Of a stretch of 64,000 nt of DNA, positions 14,775 to 29,090 are shown piece after piece. A model generated the notes under the pieces. The model saw only the letters and a list, made by a program, of their open reading frames with translations, made no database searches and was not told the DNA's origin. Within the stretch, counting starts at the first letter, position 1; each line of letters starts with the position of its first letter. Origin of the DNA: Pelargonium tetragonum. Taxonomy: Eukaryota > Streptophyta > Magnoliopsida > Geraniales > Geraniaceae. Both the position numbers and the translations under genes were made by a program. The stretch is taken from NCBI GenBank assembly GCA_036897445.1, contig JAYMTL010000019.1, positions 123,913 through 187,912 of the forward strand, given 5' to 3'.

Positions 14775-17700
14775 ATAAGGACTTTTCATAAGACCCGGGA
14801 TCATATAATAAAAGAAAAGTTTGTTGGGATATATCTCAGTAAAATATTCTTTTTAGCAAAAGCCTTGACTTATATTACAAGACTCCCCCCGCGTCCAACT
14901 TCCTTTTATTCCGCGCTTGTGTTATGTATAACGAAAGCTGCGGGAAACTAGAGTCAAAATAAGAGAGATTTCCCCTTTAGTTCTCTTTTCCGAGGATTCC
15001 TTATAGTAAAATTTAGAAACAAACAAAGAGGAGTACCCCGCCTTTGCATAAGGTTATCCCACAGTCTACGAGTGCCGCATAAAAATTTTAGGAAATAAAT
15101 ATACTGTTATACTTCTTACACAGAGTTTTTCTTATTTCATTGATATAGAAAACTCGTGGATCCTTTAAACCTGGGGGTATAGAGCCCTCCTCTCTAAATT
15201 TCAGAATGTAAAATCGGGTATATGGTACAAAAAAGACACTATTTGAATCCCTGTATTTGTAATTTAATTGGTTATCCGTATATCTATATCTTTGGAAATA
15301 GAGACTTTTGAATACACTTACAAACGCGGAGAAATTCAAATCCCCTCTAAGGGATAAGTTCGATTTTAGTAAGAAGCACCTCTACAATACTTACGAGATT
15401 TGTCCTTTTGCTTTTCACTTACTCCGGTTGTGATAGTATGTCAAACTTATCGAGTCAAAATTCTAGTCCAGATGTCTTCTACTTTCGGAAGCTCTAATCT
15501 TCCAAAAATCCCTTCGAACGGGCGCTCTCTGGTATATCACGATCAATATTATTCCTGAAAAGGAGACCCGAGGTGAAATCGTTTACAAGGTCCTAAAGTT
15601 CCCTATTAGAAGGTTTAGTGCAAAGAAGTCAGGAATTCTTAAAACAAATTACGTAAAAGTTTGCGGCGGTCTAAGTAAATAGATAGAGAAAGATAGGCAT
15701 TATCTTAAGCAACCACTTTGTAAATAAGACTAAGTACCGGTTCCTGCAAGTAGGCTGTTGCTGATGGAACCTAGGGCTAATGGAAGTAGTCCTAAGTCTT
15801 TCTCAATTGTAGCTAATGAGGTCCTTATTATCCAGAGGAAGGTGTTCTTCTTCTTGGGATAGAAGAGTCCTCTCTTCTTTTCTAGTTAAGGAAAACTCAT
15901 AAACCAATAGATACCTTATTAAGGCAAGCTTGCTTGTTCATAGCAGGCTATCTTACTAGGAAAAGTAGCTCCAGAATACAAGTCTTAACACATAAATGCT
16001 TGCCTCTGTTTCAAGTTTCCCATCTCTAAAGTAAATAGGAGAGCTAAGTCTTGTAAAAGCAAGAGCTAATAATTTATAGTAAATCTAAAGGAGGCTGAGG
16101 AGTTTCCATGTTGTTCTGTAGTGCTTACTTATTCTGGTAGTCCTAATCCAGGTCATTAAGTCTTAGATATTCTCGTTTTGGTAAAGGTAATTGATTAGTT
16201 AGTTAAAGCAGCTATGTAGCTATAAAATAAATAATAATGTAAGGAGTTGATTTCATATTCTCTTGTTCTAGAAAGCGGGGAAGTCGAAGTAATTTGTTTT
16301 TGCGATAACGTTGGAAAGTAAAGTGGAATAAGTATTAAGAAGTCAAAAAGAAGTTTTGCGCGATTGAACCTATGCCTTACTGTACTCCGTTAGAAGGTGT
16401 ATCTCAGAGATTCCATTCTTGTTGCTGTTCGTTCTTGTATTTGTATTCTGGTTAAAAGTCAAGGTAAAATGAAGGAGCTGCTCTTGGATTCCTCAAATTC
16501 CAAGATCCAGGGATTTTTTTAGTAATGAGTAAAAGGGGATTTGCTAAGCTCCAAGTACTTTCTTTAAGTTAGATTCCCTGTAATATTTTACAAGCTTTTT
16601 GAAAAAAGTAACCAATGCTTGGGTTATGGGCATTTTTCATCCAGATTTTAATCTTTTTAGGTGCTTATTTTTTTATTTTCCATTTCGTAATTGCACCCAC
16701 TTGTTAGAAAGTCTTCCTCTTCATTCAACTAAACCTGTTAGCGGTAATCCTTGATTGCTTCGCTATCTTTTATAATTTACTAAACGTCACTCTTATATCT
16801 TCTAAGGTTGCTCAGTTTTTAGTTTGATCTGAGAGTTCTATACTAACAGCGATATAAATTGTGGGAAGGCAGTTTCTTTCTAATTAAAAAAGAAGAATAA
16901 CTAGAATTGCTGAGATAATTAAGCAGGGTCTCGTGTGGGTTATAAAAACTTGAGGACTAAGTCCAACCCAGGAAGTCTCCGTAACCCCTTTATTTTTCTA
17001 AGATTCTCCAGGTCGATACCCTAGATAACTAAAAAGGGAGCTCCATTTCTTACTAAGTAAAATTTTCGATAAAATTTCTTTTTTTAATACTGATATAAGA
17101 AAGTCTACAAGCCTTATTAACAAGGTATTAAAATCTAGTTTTTTAAGTATTTTATTTCCTAGAAATTCGAGAAGATTTATAGTCAACAAAAAGAAAAGAG
17201 GGCAAACTAAGGCGTTGATGTTTCTTAATTAAGAGAGCTTCTCACTCACTAGGATATTAATGTCCCATTTTGAAGGATACCTCGATATAAAGTGCGGAAG
17301 GGCCTATAAAAAGCAAGATAATTTAGAAAGGACCCTTTTTTAGCAGAGGTTATACTTGTCCTTTTACTCCACACTAGACTAAAGTAAAGGGGTTAGTCAG
17401 CGGTTGTGCTTATTTTCAGTTTATATACGTATATATATTACCGAAAGGAAAGGCATTAATTACCAATTCAAGGTTTTTCGTAGTGGGGTCCTTGTTTAAA
17501 CTCATGGACTCCACTATATTATTTATTATAAAATAAAAAAAGATTAAACTAACGCTTATTCCAACATGCAAATACTTCAAAAACCTAGTTTTAGAGAAAC
17601 ATCATAACCAAGTCAAGAATGTATAGTCGGGTCAATATAAGTCACAAAGATCTTATAGAGGTAATATAATTACGATACTTAGAAGAGGATAAAAAGAGGC

Positions 17701-20601
17701 AACAAGTTTTACAGGAATTGGATAGGGCAGTTTATTTTCTGAGCAAGGTTCTACTAAAAAATTGAATTGTAATTAAGTCCTCCGTGTAACTGAATAAAGT
17801 CTTAGAAATCCCCTTTTTTCTAAACCCAATTAGCTGGTATAGTTTTCCGACTTGCTTAACAAAAGTTATGTGTTGTAGGGATAAGTTTCCTTTCATTTTT
17901 GACATAAATCTATATATAATACGAAACGAAGTGAGCATTGTACTTGTCTGAAGTTTTTAAGACTTTACTTTAATATTGTCTAAAAGAGAAATGACTCCGG
18001 TAGAGTAGAATGGATTTACATATAAAAGTATTCTTTTCATTTTTATATTAAGATATTCACAGAGCAGTATCCTTTCACAACTCTTCGAAGGTATAAAACG
18101 AGGGTTAACTCAGAAACATGCCAAGCCGCTTTTCTTAAATCTAGTATCAAATTAGCTGTTAATTATACAAGAGTTAAAGGCAGTGTTAATAAATTTAAGG
18201 GGGTAGGCTTTCCTTATATCCTTCTCATCTGCGGACCTTGGTCTCGAAATCTAAATATTTAACTCACCGAACTAATGCTGGGGTAAAAAAACTTTACGCA
18301 CAAATGTCATGTACAACTTTCCAAAGCTTTCTCAAAAAACCTATAGGTTCTGGTTCTATAATAAAAGAAATTCCTAAGTATGAGACTTCGTAGACATTGC
18401 TTACTGAGCATCTTTTCGAGTATCTCGAATACGCGCCTTTTGAAATAGAGGTCGGTGACTTTACACTATCTGGCTATCCTAACTTCTAGCTATCCCAGAG
18501 GCCCTCTAGAAATAAGGACTCCCCAGTCTATAAAGGGCTTTTAATTTATTGGCGGAACTTCTTACATGCATTTTTTTGCATAAACAACCCTTAGTATTAG
18601 ACAAAAAAAGACAATAATAAAAAAGGATCTTGGTTTGTCACTCTCGAACTGCTCTTCCTAAGGAGCCCTTGCAAGTTATAGACTTGGATTCTGGAATCTT
18701 GTTCCAAATAAAAAGTAGTTGGATCTTGTTTAAGACTTGTATGACACAGAAAGATAGTAACTTCATAGCCTTAAAAGTTTTATCTAATTTCTAATTATAG
18801 CACATAAAACAGGACGACTTACTATGAAAACCCAAACTAAAGCTTAGGGAGAATACCCCAACGTGGGAATATAGGAGCCCCCTTTGTCGCTTCCATGCTT
18901 GAGAAGAAACTTATTTACTTACGGATTTCCGCTATATATAACAAATTTCACAATACTAATGAGCCCGGCATAACTTTTTATAATATGGAGAACCCCTACT
19001 GCATTTGGCTACCTAATTAAAGTTAAAGGTATGTAATTTAACTCCTTCATAAGAGCCTCCTACTAGACAAGATATAAGAGTAGGATTCCCTTTTAGGGAG
19101 TGTATAGTCAAAATCCTTATTCGATCGATAATAACAAAAATAACAAATGAAAAGAGCCCCCGGAACGCGGACCTTTAACAAGGAAGACTTTCTTATACCA
19201 AATACCAAAGTGGCAACTTACTTTTAGCGACCTAACTTAACCCACAAAAAAAACCCGAAACTGCTTTGCCCTAGTATTGGTAAATAAGAGTTTTTTTGGT
19301 ATGCTGGCTAGTTCCTTCGAAAGTCTCTACCTGTTACTATCTTTTACTTTATACTCCTACCAACGCCTTGATACTAAGTCCAATTTCACTATGAATTAGA
19401 ATGAAAATCCTTAAAGTCTTTTACTACAGCGGGCTTTTCCTGGAAAAAAAGGGTTCAGGGTATGTTTTTTACTAGCTAAATCTCCTTCTATTGCACCCAT
19501 CTAGCTTTTCTGACATAGAATTTAGACCCTTCGTTAGGTATTACTTGATTCTGGGTGTGCCTAAGACTATACTTTGACTTTATTTTACTTATGAAGTGGG
19601 TTTTTCAAGTTAAGAAACTTCTGCTCCTAATACATAAAGGGAAGCCGCGCGCAGAAGTAGCCATAGAAAACGACGCTATACTTACTTTCTTTTATTCCTT
19701 AAACCTTATTATCTACAACAAGAACCTTAACCTCCAGCTGGGTGTTAATTCCTAGACGAGGCCTCTAACTTAGCTCAAGTATAAGGGCTGCTAAATGAAA
19801 GGAATCCCCATCATTAAAAAGAAGAAGTAGATACCCCCGCGAGCTCCTCCCATATTTTTGAATTCAAATGAGTTAAGTAAAAAACCAAAAGAAAGTTATT
19901 AAGACTCGGGGTCAGATGCAAAAAGGTATCCGGTTAGGGAACAGAAGTTACTAGGTTTTGTAATGGTAATGTAAGTATAAAATTCTAAAGGATGATTTTT
20001 AGTGTTTAGAGTTCCAAAAAGTCCTATGACTACGGGCTGTGGCTGAGTCGAGTTATTATTTGTGGCTTTACAAAAAAGGCTCAGATGTAGCCAAAAAATT
20101 CACAAGGACTCCTATTATATAACAACCTGTTTTGAAAGAAGCTACTTTTTTTGGATTTGCTGTAACTTAAGAATATCCAACGTAAAACCCCCCAAACCTT
20201 TGTCTGGTTTAAAACCTCCGCTCTTTTATGCTCTTATAATATATATATATAATACACTATTATCTCGTTTGAGATTCGTACGTAAGAAGGGGTCAAAGAC
20301 AACGTTAATAAACTAAAGGAGGAATTCTTTCTTAATTTTTTAGACTTGATAAGTTTGGTACCGCTTGGAGAAAAAGAAACTTTACTTCGAGGACCCGGCC
20401 CAAGTTCTGGTGTATAGAGTCCAAAAGAATTAAAATAACTTTAAAGTACTGAGGAGTGTGTAGCTAAGGCTCCGTTTTAGTAAAGCATATAATTAAAGTT
20501 TTAGTGGGGGTCTCAACGGCTACAGAGAGAGATCCTAGATTTAGTACAAAGCTTAGGATTACTCTCTTGTTAAGGTATATACATATCTTGCGGATTTGCT
20601 T

Positions 20602-20633
20602 ACTATTATACTGATATACTATTATACTGATAT
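20602..20633. repeat. 16-bp perfect tandem duplication
   Basis: The unit ACTATTATACTGATAT is present twice, head to tail and without mismatch. Identity between the copies means the duplication is younger than most point mutation around it. Likely replication slippage. Confidence 0.9.
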
Positions 20634-22599
20634 AATGTAAAAGACTAATGTCCATGTAGGTCTCCTGACGCCTTGCTACCTATTTCATAAGTTACAAAAA
20701 TAATGTAGAATGCTTTAGAGAAGCTAAAAAATTTCTTTACTTTTTTTAGTTTTTAAAAGCCTGGGGTCTAGGAAAGGAGAAACCCGTTTACTGCAAAAGA
20801 ATAGGATACAAGTTCCGCAGCTTGTTAGTAGAAAAAACTAAGTTACTCTAAGAGTCAAGAGATTTTGATAAAGCAATCTAACTTGTGTCAAAAAGCATAA
20901 TAGAGTTCCCCCTGTTATTACGAAACATGTACTCTTAAACTAGCTAGATATCCTAATAAATAAAGGATTGCGCTGCGTTTTAAAGTCCTACTATCGTATC
21001 AGGTTTCTTTTCGAGAGGGCGTACCCGTCGGTTACAAGTCAATATGCCCTTATTTTGAGAGTTGTTAAAGGGCTGCAACCGTAAAATCGACTTAGGCTCT
21101 GATGTTCTGAATAAAAGAATTTACTATATATAACTCGTATGGGAGTAACTCATTTCTGCTAATAGTCTAAGGAGACGTCTCTAAGGAACTCTTCCCTCTC
21201 TACCTACGCGAGGGCGTATTAACTCGAATAACAAGAATAATTAAAAATAGACTTTATTGACAGAAGGATTCCTTAAAAGTAAAGGCTAATAGACGTTGCG
21301 GTATACTCCTTATACTTGAATTATACCTACCGTAAGGCTATAAACGGGACTGCGCAGTTGGGTACAGTTTCTTTTATAGGAGTGGATTCACATTGTACAT
21401 AATAAGGGGCTTTTGTTCCTTTTTTACTCACTGTCAGATTCAATTGATTTACTTTTCTGAGAATTGCTTACTAATTGTAAATCATGAAACTAATCTGTAA
21501 TGTAATAATGTTCCACTACTCACAACGGGGACTTAATAATATAAGTAATTAGATCTTTTCACTTCGCAAAGCCAGCTATTTCTAACTCAAATTTCCGCGG
21601 GAGACTCAAAAAAGAAAAGTTATTGCAAATGCTCGTTAAAAAATTTTTATAGAATTTCTTCTTAAGAAATAACACTTTTATACTAGAGCTCGGACTAAAT
21701 TACTATCCTTTCTTATAGCTCCCAGTACCTTTGTTGTATATAGTAGGTTTTAGAATCCTATAAGATTTTAATCTTATACAAATTTCTACTAAGAGGGAAC
21801 GCTCGGGAAGTGAGTCCTATTCAATCTAATGGGGTTCGATAAGCAACTTTGAACATCTAAATGTTTATATGTAGTATTTTTATTACAGAGGAGCTCGCAT
21901 CTAAATAAATATTACTAAAATTGATTTGAGTGTCGAGTTACTTCATTGATCTATTAATCCCTGACTCCTAGTTTATTCCTATTAAAAGCAGACCGCAATC
22001 TGAAAATAGACTCTATGTGGATATCCGCAATCCGCATTAGTTAGACTTGGCTAGATTATAATTATATATTAAACTTTATTAAAAAGGATCCAGATAAAGC
22101 CGTCAAGAAATTCAAATGCGTGTATTAAAAGTTTCGACTAAGAACTAGATAGGAATATTCTCCTTCAAGAGGCCGCCGGTCCAGAAAATGCGGAGAAAAA
22201 GTATAAAGAAAAAAGGTAGCTTTGACCCCCTTGCGTAAACTCTAGTCTTCAGTTGATTCTTTAATAATGCAATCTAACAGGATTCATATAAAACATATAA
22301 AAAGGTAACGAAGTTAAAGTAACCCTTCTTCCTATTTAATTTACGACGAAACGTAGTTTTTTAAGAAAGTTTCTATATTATCTATATTTAGATTTAGCCA
22401 ATGCAGTACTTTGCTTATCTGCACGAATAAAAGTAATGGTTCAAGTCCTGCTGAAAAGAGTTTATGAGAGTTCCTTAAATTGCTTATACTTAATTGTGTT
22501 AATCTTTTAGAGTCCCCCCCTTTTTTGCTCATGGTAATAACAGCAATCCCTCTAGTTATACCCCTTAGTACTATGGCTGGTGGTTTTTTGAATTAAGGT

Positions 22600-23190
22600 T
22601 ATTCCTAGCTGGGTATATGGTAATTTCCTTACAAAGCGCAAACAGCCCTCTTCTATTAGTATTAGAGAGTTCCATAAATTACCCCTTAAGTTTTTGTCTT
22701 GGAAAAAAATCCTGTGTCAAACAAATGGGTATAATAGACTATAAAATGGCTACGAGGGTAAGCTTTTCGAAATATTCAGATCGTGAACTTCATCATTATA
22801 AAGGATAAAAGGTCTCTTGGTAAAACTCCTTAACTAGAAGCAGGTGACTAAACTAAGAAAGTCCTTTCGGGATCAAAATCCAAGGTGCACTCAAGGATAC
22901 TATAAAAGGAAGGATATTAGGATGACTTCCCGCTTTTACTATAAGTTAAGGAGCTATTGCAATACTGGAAGAATGCATAACACAATAAGGTATGAATTAT
23001 CCCTAAAAAGAGTAGGAACCCCTTCTTTATAGTTAGACTTTTCAGCAAAGACTTCCCAAGGGGCTAAGAAAGAATAAGGAAGCAGTTAAATTCAAAAGTA
23101 GGCTACCCTGACAGTTAAGAACCTTGTACCAAAGAGAAACCCTTACAATGAAAAAAAGCTCCTAAATTTCTTGGGGTTAGACTTCGGGAC
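22600..23190. other. less-mutated patch with two short open frames
   Basis: CpA and TpG are frequent here. A hand count of 22,861-22,980 gives CpA+TpG 11 against ApC+GpT 8 and TpA 12 against ApT 12, close to unmutated values. Two short plus-strand frames sit in the patch, ending near 22,808 and 23,032, in different phases. The second is rich in Arg, Lys and Tyr. I recognise neither, and they could be pieces of one decayed transposon frame broken by a frameshift or simply chance. The patch directly precedes the family C repeat copy. Confidence 0.4.
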
Positions 23191-23193
23191 TCT

Positions 23194-23290
23194 CCTAACA
23201 CTATAACCAAAGAAGATATGCGTAAACCAACTGACTTCCACTAGATACGATCATTTGCGAGGTGAGACTTTCTTTCATTTTGGATACCTT
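23194..23290 (+). repeat. repeat family C, copy 1
   Basis: Shares ordered blocks with 55,353-55,440: CCTAACACTA-AACCA at the left, GTAAACCAAC about 25 bases on, then CGAGGTGAGAC at 23,258-23,268. Distance from first to last block is 64 bases here and 65 in the other copy, so these are homologous rather than chance words. The intervening bases differ heavily. The family identity is unknown. Confidence 0.65.
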
Positions 23291-25734
23291 AAAGAGAAAG
23301 CGTTAGCCAGGAGACTTTTGTGAGTTTAGGTACCTTTTCTAAGTTGAAACATCCTGTCAATTTTGCATCTATTTTTGGGGAGTCCCTATAGATAGGAAGA
23401 AGTAAGCAAAAGTCAGCGGAATTTCTAGTCCTAAAAAGGGTTTCCCATTATATAAAGTGGAGTAAGAAGTACAAAAAAGTTACGAAACTTTAATTTGTAT
23501 TTCCCTAACCTAGGGGTTTTTTCTGTCTCAAAATGAAGGGGACTTGTGCTTGTATCACTTTCTATAGATTGAGATTTGGGTTTTAGGCCTTTCAAGGAGG
23601 GGTACTAAGCAGCTGCATGACAAGCAAGTAGGGACTCGTTGTAAGAATAAAAACATTTACCTCTATTATATTATATAATATAAGCGGGCAATATACTTTC
23701 CTTTTAGGGCTTCCCAGAAAAAACCCAGTACTCTCCGGGATTGAAAAGCCTTATAACCAAGCAGTAAATGCAAGTTATCAATTGCACTCTCTTTGTAGTA
23801 AAGTGGAACCTAAAATGAGTCGTACGAAAAGGAACACTGCCCTTAATACTACTACAACAAGAGGCTTGGTATTTTGTATAATCTTTTCTTGGGTAACAAC
23901 TCTTACAGGTCTTACAGGGGTCGCGCCTTTTTTAATTAATAAAAAACCTAGCATAGTATTCCTAATAGGAATACTCTACTAATATACTGCCAACAAACAA
24001 CAAACTCTTATGACTTCTCCGATGTCTCAAATTTGCAGTAACACCATGAAAAATGAAACAATATTATCAATTTTATAAACAGATCTGAGAAAATTTCACT
24101 CTTATTTATAAAGCTAGTGGACCCGTGTGAAACCTAATATCTTATTAAAAACACACTATTCACTCACAAGAATCCCCCCAGGTCTTATGGAGCTTTAAAG
24201 GGAATTGAAAACACGTTAAGATATCCCATAGCAGGGCCTTACCTTAGCATTCTCATTTTTCGCAGGGATGTAAAAGTATAGCTTTTTGTATAATTGCGTT
24301 GAGGATAGGGTTTCCTTTTTCAGGTTCCTATAGTCAGCTATGAAAGAATTCTACTTCTCCGTCTATTTAGAAGATCTATAATGACACCTGCCGCTAAAAT
24401 CTTGGTCCACTAAAAATCTTCTTCCTAGTAAATGAGAAACTAAGAGAAGACTCTCGAAATTTGTATATCCATTTGGATTAAACAGGAATCAGCCGAAGAG
24501 CAGGATAGTTTTATTTACTAAGTAATTCTATGTTATACATGTGTAATAGGGAGAAAAGGGGTTAAAAGTATACTTCTGGATCTAAAAACCTTGTTAAAGT
24601 TAATACCTTTTATCTTTCTGGATTCCTTATTCTTTTTTCTCATTCATTAATAAAATGAGAAAAGAAATTCTCATTACACAGTATTCCAACAAATGTTATA
24701 TGCTTGGTTTAACATCTAACAATAACGGGTAAGTGTCTAAGAGAGAAGCCAAGTGATTTAGTGATAGTTTTATAAACCCCATACCCATATTATAATAGAA
24801 ATTGCGGGCCCCTTGAGGACTTATAATGAGCCACGCAAAATTTAGCCCGTGGTCTCAGATCCTTCTTAATTTGGACTCTTTTTAGTGTTTTAAAAATGAG
24901 AAGAATCGAACCCTAGTTACGCAATTTTGTATGGCTTATATTTATAGTCTTTATATTAACGGCTAAAACTTTTTGATCTACTTATAAAGCAAGTTCCGTC
25001 AACGTTTCAATCATGAGATCTACAAATTACCACAAGTTAGTTTAGATATCAAATTGAATGTACAAGGGCTTAGTATAAGATCCTGTCTTTTTTCTTTTAT
25101 TTGCTCGAGTAGCTCTTGTAAAATTTATGCTAGGGATTCCATGTCACTTAAATAGAATTGTCTCAAAAAGTTAATTGACCCCGGGAACTCAACAATAATA
25201 TGGCAGTTAATTCAGGAGCTCTAAAAACTAAATTCTTTTGGTAATAAATCTCCCTTCAACAAGAAGTGTCGGTGGAAAAGTCAGTACCCTCCTAAAGCGA
25301 ATAAGAACAGAAGGGGGGTTAGCATTTATCGGGGTATCTTATACTAACCCATTAATAAAACTTTCTATTATAAAAAGCTGAACTTAATAATTTTCTTTAT
25401 TTTTCATTTTAGAAATCCCAGAATTTAATATAGGTTTCTTGTTTAGTGAGTTGAATGCAGGAACTTCATTTAGTTGACTAGTTTTGGTTGGTGGTATATT
25501 GCTTCTAATTATATAAACAAATGTGTTGAATTATAGCAATGCAATAGAATACAAAAATTATATAATAAGGATTTTTCGAAGGCTGTCAAGTACAAGATCA
25601 CTGCCCCGAGTTTTTTATACCCCAAAATCGTCGGTAAGCAATTATTATAAAAAGGTATAAAAAGACACTAAATGTTCAAGAACTAAGATTTTTTCTACCA
25701 CTATAATTAAAAACTTTTTGCAAGCGGGTTTCTG
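23291..25734. other. gene-free AT-rich DNA
   Basis: No gene supported. A 66-codon plus-strand frame ends near 23,982 and a 9-bp unit TCTTACAGG is perfectly duplicated at 23,901-23,918. In 23,761-23,880 the hand count is mixed: CpA+TpG 15 against ApC+GpT 18, but TpA 13 against ApT 7. Confidence 0.5.
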
Positions 25735-25743
25735 TATACACCC

Positions 25744-25759
25744 TTAATTACATTACCTT
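25744..25759 (-). repeat. family A box, T variant
   Basis: Reverse complement reads AAGGTAATGTAATTAA, matching the box shared by family A copies. The variable site carries T, the CpA-mutated state. Confidence 0.6.
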
Positions 25760-25764
25760 AGATG

Positions 25765-28700
25765 ATTAGTAAATTAAATGGAGGAAACTTTCTATTACAG
25801 TTTCTATATTGAATCTCAGTATCCATTGAGACTTATTGATATATTATAAGGCGGAGCTTTTGGACTATTACTATAGGATTTTTTTGTTTTATTACTTAGT
25901 AATAGTGAGAAGTTTTTAGTGATTTTGACTATTGTCGTATTCTTGCAAGAGAATCTAAGAGCTTCATTCAGCAAAAGAGAACAGATATAAGTCATATTAC
26001 GTAAGGCAAATGTTCAAACATTCTTCAGTAACTTTATAATATAAAGGCCTTCTTTTTCTTACCAGATTTTTTGGCAACCAGAAAAGTACAAAGAGATTGA
26101 AACTGGATGAGTACATAGGGGTTCACTTATAATAAAAAACTTCTTTCCTTATCTTTCCTATTTGTTTTGTAGACCTTGCTCCTCCTTATTAATCCAATAA
26201 CCTTTCGAGGGATTTGGAATAGCTTATACTAACTCTTAAGAAGTACCCCAGATGGGGCACATGCCCCCGAACCTGTGCGAGCCCCACTACGATATATGAT
26301 CTAAAATCAACAATTTAAAAGAAGTCCGCCGATTAACGCCCAAGAACCTTCTAAAATTCCATAATTAATAGGCACAAGTTTCCGATTAGGGCCAGAGAAT
26401 CCTATTTACGAAATTGCACTTTATATTATAGGACCCCCAAACTTTTGTAATATTGCTTTAGCAAGGGAATTCTAGGAGTTCGGGTAAAACAAAAGAAAAT
26501 CGTTATGGACTGAAAACGTAATATAAAAGAAAACTGATATGAATATTACGGGTTTATAAAAAGCTAGAAACGAGCGTGCTGAGCTACTAAGTGAGAACCT
26601 TGAGTTTAATATGGTGGGTACTTTTGGGGAAAATTCTATTCTTTTACTCTCAAGTTTTATGCATGGTTATGGAAGGGGACTCTAATTTCATTTAAACCGC
26701 ATTCCCGCTTATTACTACTAATCTAAAAAGGAAGTGTCAATTTAAGTCCGACAAAGATTCTCCTAAGCCACAAAATTGACTAGAAACTGAGCATAAAAGT
26801 TGGGCGGCACAATTATAGTGATATTTCCTATTAATCAAAGTCTTAAAGTAAAGAAGGAATTTCTGGATTTACTACCAGGCCCAAAAACCCAAGCAGGCCT
26901 TTGCTCTATTTACAAGAAATTTTTTAGGAGTAATGAAAAGCTATAACAACCCAAGAATTTTCTTTAGGAGGGCCCCTACCAAAGCTACACCACACAACTA
27001 CAGGAACAGTATAGGCTTATAAACCAGAATTAAATAAAATAAGTCAAAGATACTGCAACTTAGGAACCAGGAATACCTCTTTGTTTTTTGATAGAGTATT
27101 ACATCCAGATCAAACCCAAGCCCCCGCCAATTGGAGGGTCCAAGTTTGAGATACTTCTTCACAATTTAGATTCGCTACTTTACTAAGAATACACTGAAAT
27201 TGCTTTTTATTACGCTATCTACCAGTTAAATCCTATAAAAGATTTTTTTTAGGATTCAATTTAGAGTTTCTTATAACGAGCAAAAGCTCGCAAAGTTGTC
27301 AATACAAGATTTTGCGTGAAACCGGGTTTCAAAAGTAGGAAAACTTCTGATCTAATAAGTCCTATTTTTGTATAAAAAAATAGATACTACTTCCAAATAA
27401 GGGGTCTCTTCTCTAAATGACTAGATTCACAAGCTCCTATAGAAATAGAGATTCCCTTTACAAGGCAAGCTGAGCTTAGATCTGTAAGCTATATTAGGAT
27501 GGACTAAGCTTTCCTTTTACTTTAAGACTTACCTTCCATAATACAAAAAAAGATAAAGGTATCAATAGTAAGAAAAAGCTGTGGTGCAGAATAAGCATAT
27601 AGCTATGAAAGGTATAGTTATTATGCATAAGAAAACAAGAGCAGACTGCGGGTGGTATAGGCATTCGAAAGGTATTAAGATTTAGTACTTGCTCACAATA
27701 GATAGAGCTGTTAGTTTCATTTACTAAAAGTTCCTGAGGAAATTTCTTTCTATTAAGGGGCTCCCTGGAAAGTGGTAGGCACTCAAAACTCTGTATAGTC
27801 CTAATTTCTTAGGGATTTCTCAGTCAGTATAAAACTAGCCCAATGCTACTATAATTGGCAAAAGACTTATAGGGAATTTAGTAACTACAAAAAAGCTAGT
27901 TGTAATTTAGTTTTAACAAAAAGGGTTCCATTTAGCAGTAAAATAAGGATCCCTAGTTATTGTGTATTCCGCATACAAGGTGTTACCCCTCAAGTATAAA
28001 GGCCTCCTTTGAATTAAGTTCCCTAAAGATTCCAGTGAAAAGAATTTCTTATAAAAACCCACTCGGGTAGTAAAGGGGGTTTCGCATTCGTTTAAAGGGC
28101 AAGTAACAAGTTATAAAACTTCGTATTCTGAAAACCTTGTAATAAATTATTTGTTATTATATTTTGACTCATTATAATTTTAAGCTAGAATTTACTCAGA
28201 GTTAAACGGGTTTCCTACAATATGGAATACTAGGGCTGCTCGGTTTATAGGGCTTCCTTTATTCAATTGTTTAAGTAAGGTAAAGGTATAAGCCCGGGGT
28301 TTGCAAATTACTGATATTAAAAATGCCCGGTAACAAAGTTGTTTATACGTCAGATACTCTAACATCAAATTAGTAAGCGAAACAACGGGAATAGAGATTT
28401 TAGTATAACTTTTTAGGGACAGGCATTATCCAGAAAGAAAAGCAAAAGACCTGTTTCAAGGGGTATAACGAGTACTCTTCAGGTTTACCTGAGTTTTCGG
28501 GCTTTTCGTGTAGCATATTTTCCAATCTTTAAAAGTTTAAAACCCGAACTCATAAACTTCTAAATATCAATCTTAACTGACAAAAGAATCTTATAAGGAT
28601 ATTAAAGTAGAAACGGTAATTAAATAAAAAGGGAACCCTTGGCGCTGGGATTCAAAGTGTAAAAGTAAGGTCAGTAAAGTAGTTTAGTTAAGCTTATGCA

Positions 28701-29090
28701 TAAACTACGTAAGATGTTCCACTGAATTTTAGGCAGACAGCTACAGAACACAAGGGTAACCCATGAGTTCAACATATACACTACAAGAGAAAGTTCCCCA
28801 AGCTATATCTCTTAGAAATGACTTGAAACTTGTGATTTGATACATTTTCATTTTCGTTCATTTTAGGACCTTCTGGAATTCCTTTTAGAAAACTAACTTG
28901 ATGGTCTTGTTAATTAAGACGTACGAATAGGTAGCTCCGCTTAGATATAGGATTCCCGGGATTTTCTAGATAAGCTGACTTTGGTTTTAAAGAAACTTGT
29001 TGACTTGCTCTTCAAAAAGATACAAATAGGAAAGCTCTGCAAGATAACTCTTACCTATTTATTCAAAAGTAATTGGAAACACCTTGATTT
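25765..29090. other. gene-free AT-rich DNA with a possible purine-rich repeat remnant
   Basis: No gene or RNA supported. The tract 27,540-27,720 is purine-rich with words such as AGCATATAGCTATGAAAGG that resemble family A, but no anchor box is present. A GC-rich near-palindrome (GGGGCA-CA-TGCCCC) lies at about 26,253-26,268. Confidence 0.5.

Larger units (their letters stand above)
5581..22599. other. gene-free, strongly RIP-like AT-rich DNA
   Basis: Nothing gene-like can be supported. Hand counts: at 5,761-5,880 TpA 20, ApT 10, CpA+TpG 5, ApC+GpT 14; at 20,461-20,580 TpA 17, ApT 8, CpA+TpG 6, ApC+GpT 12. Open frames of 60-85 codons are scattered on both strands, as expected for random sequence of this composition; none shows a recognisable domain. 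Minor tandem duplications are present (for example 8 bp twice at 8,861-8,876). Confidence 0.6.

Noticed and set aside
26253-26268. GGGGCA-CA-TGCCCC hairpin as a terminator
   Set aside because: No T-run follows and no gene precedes it; it is better seen as one of the scattered palindromes.
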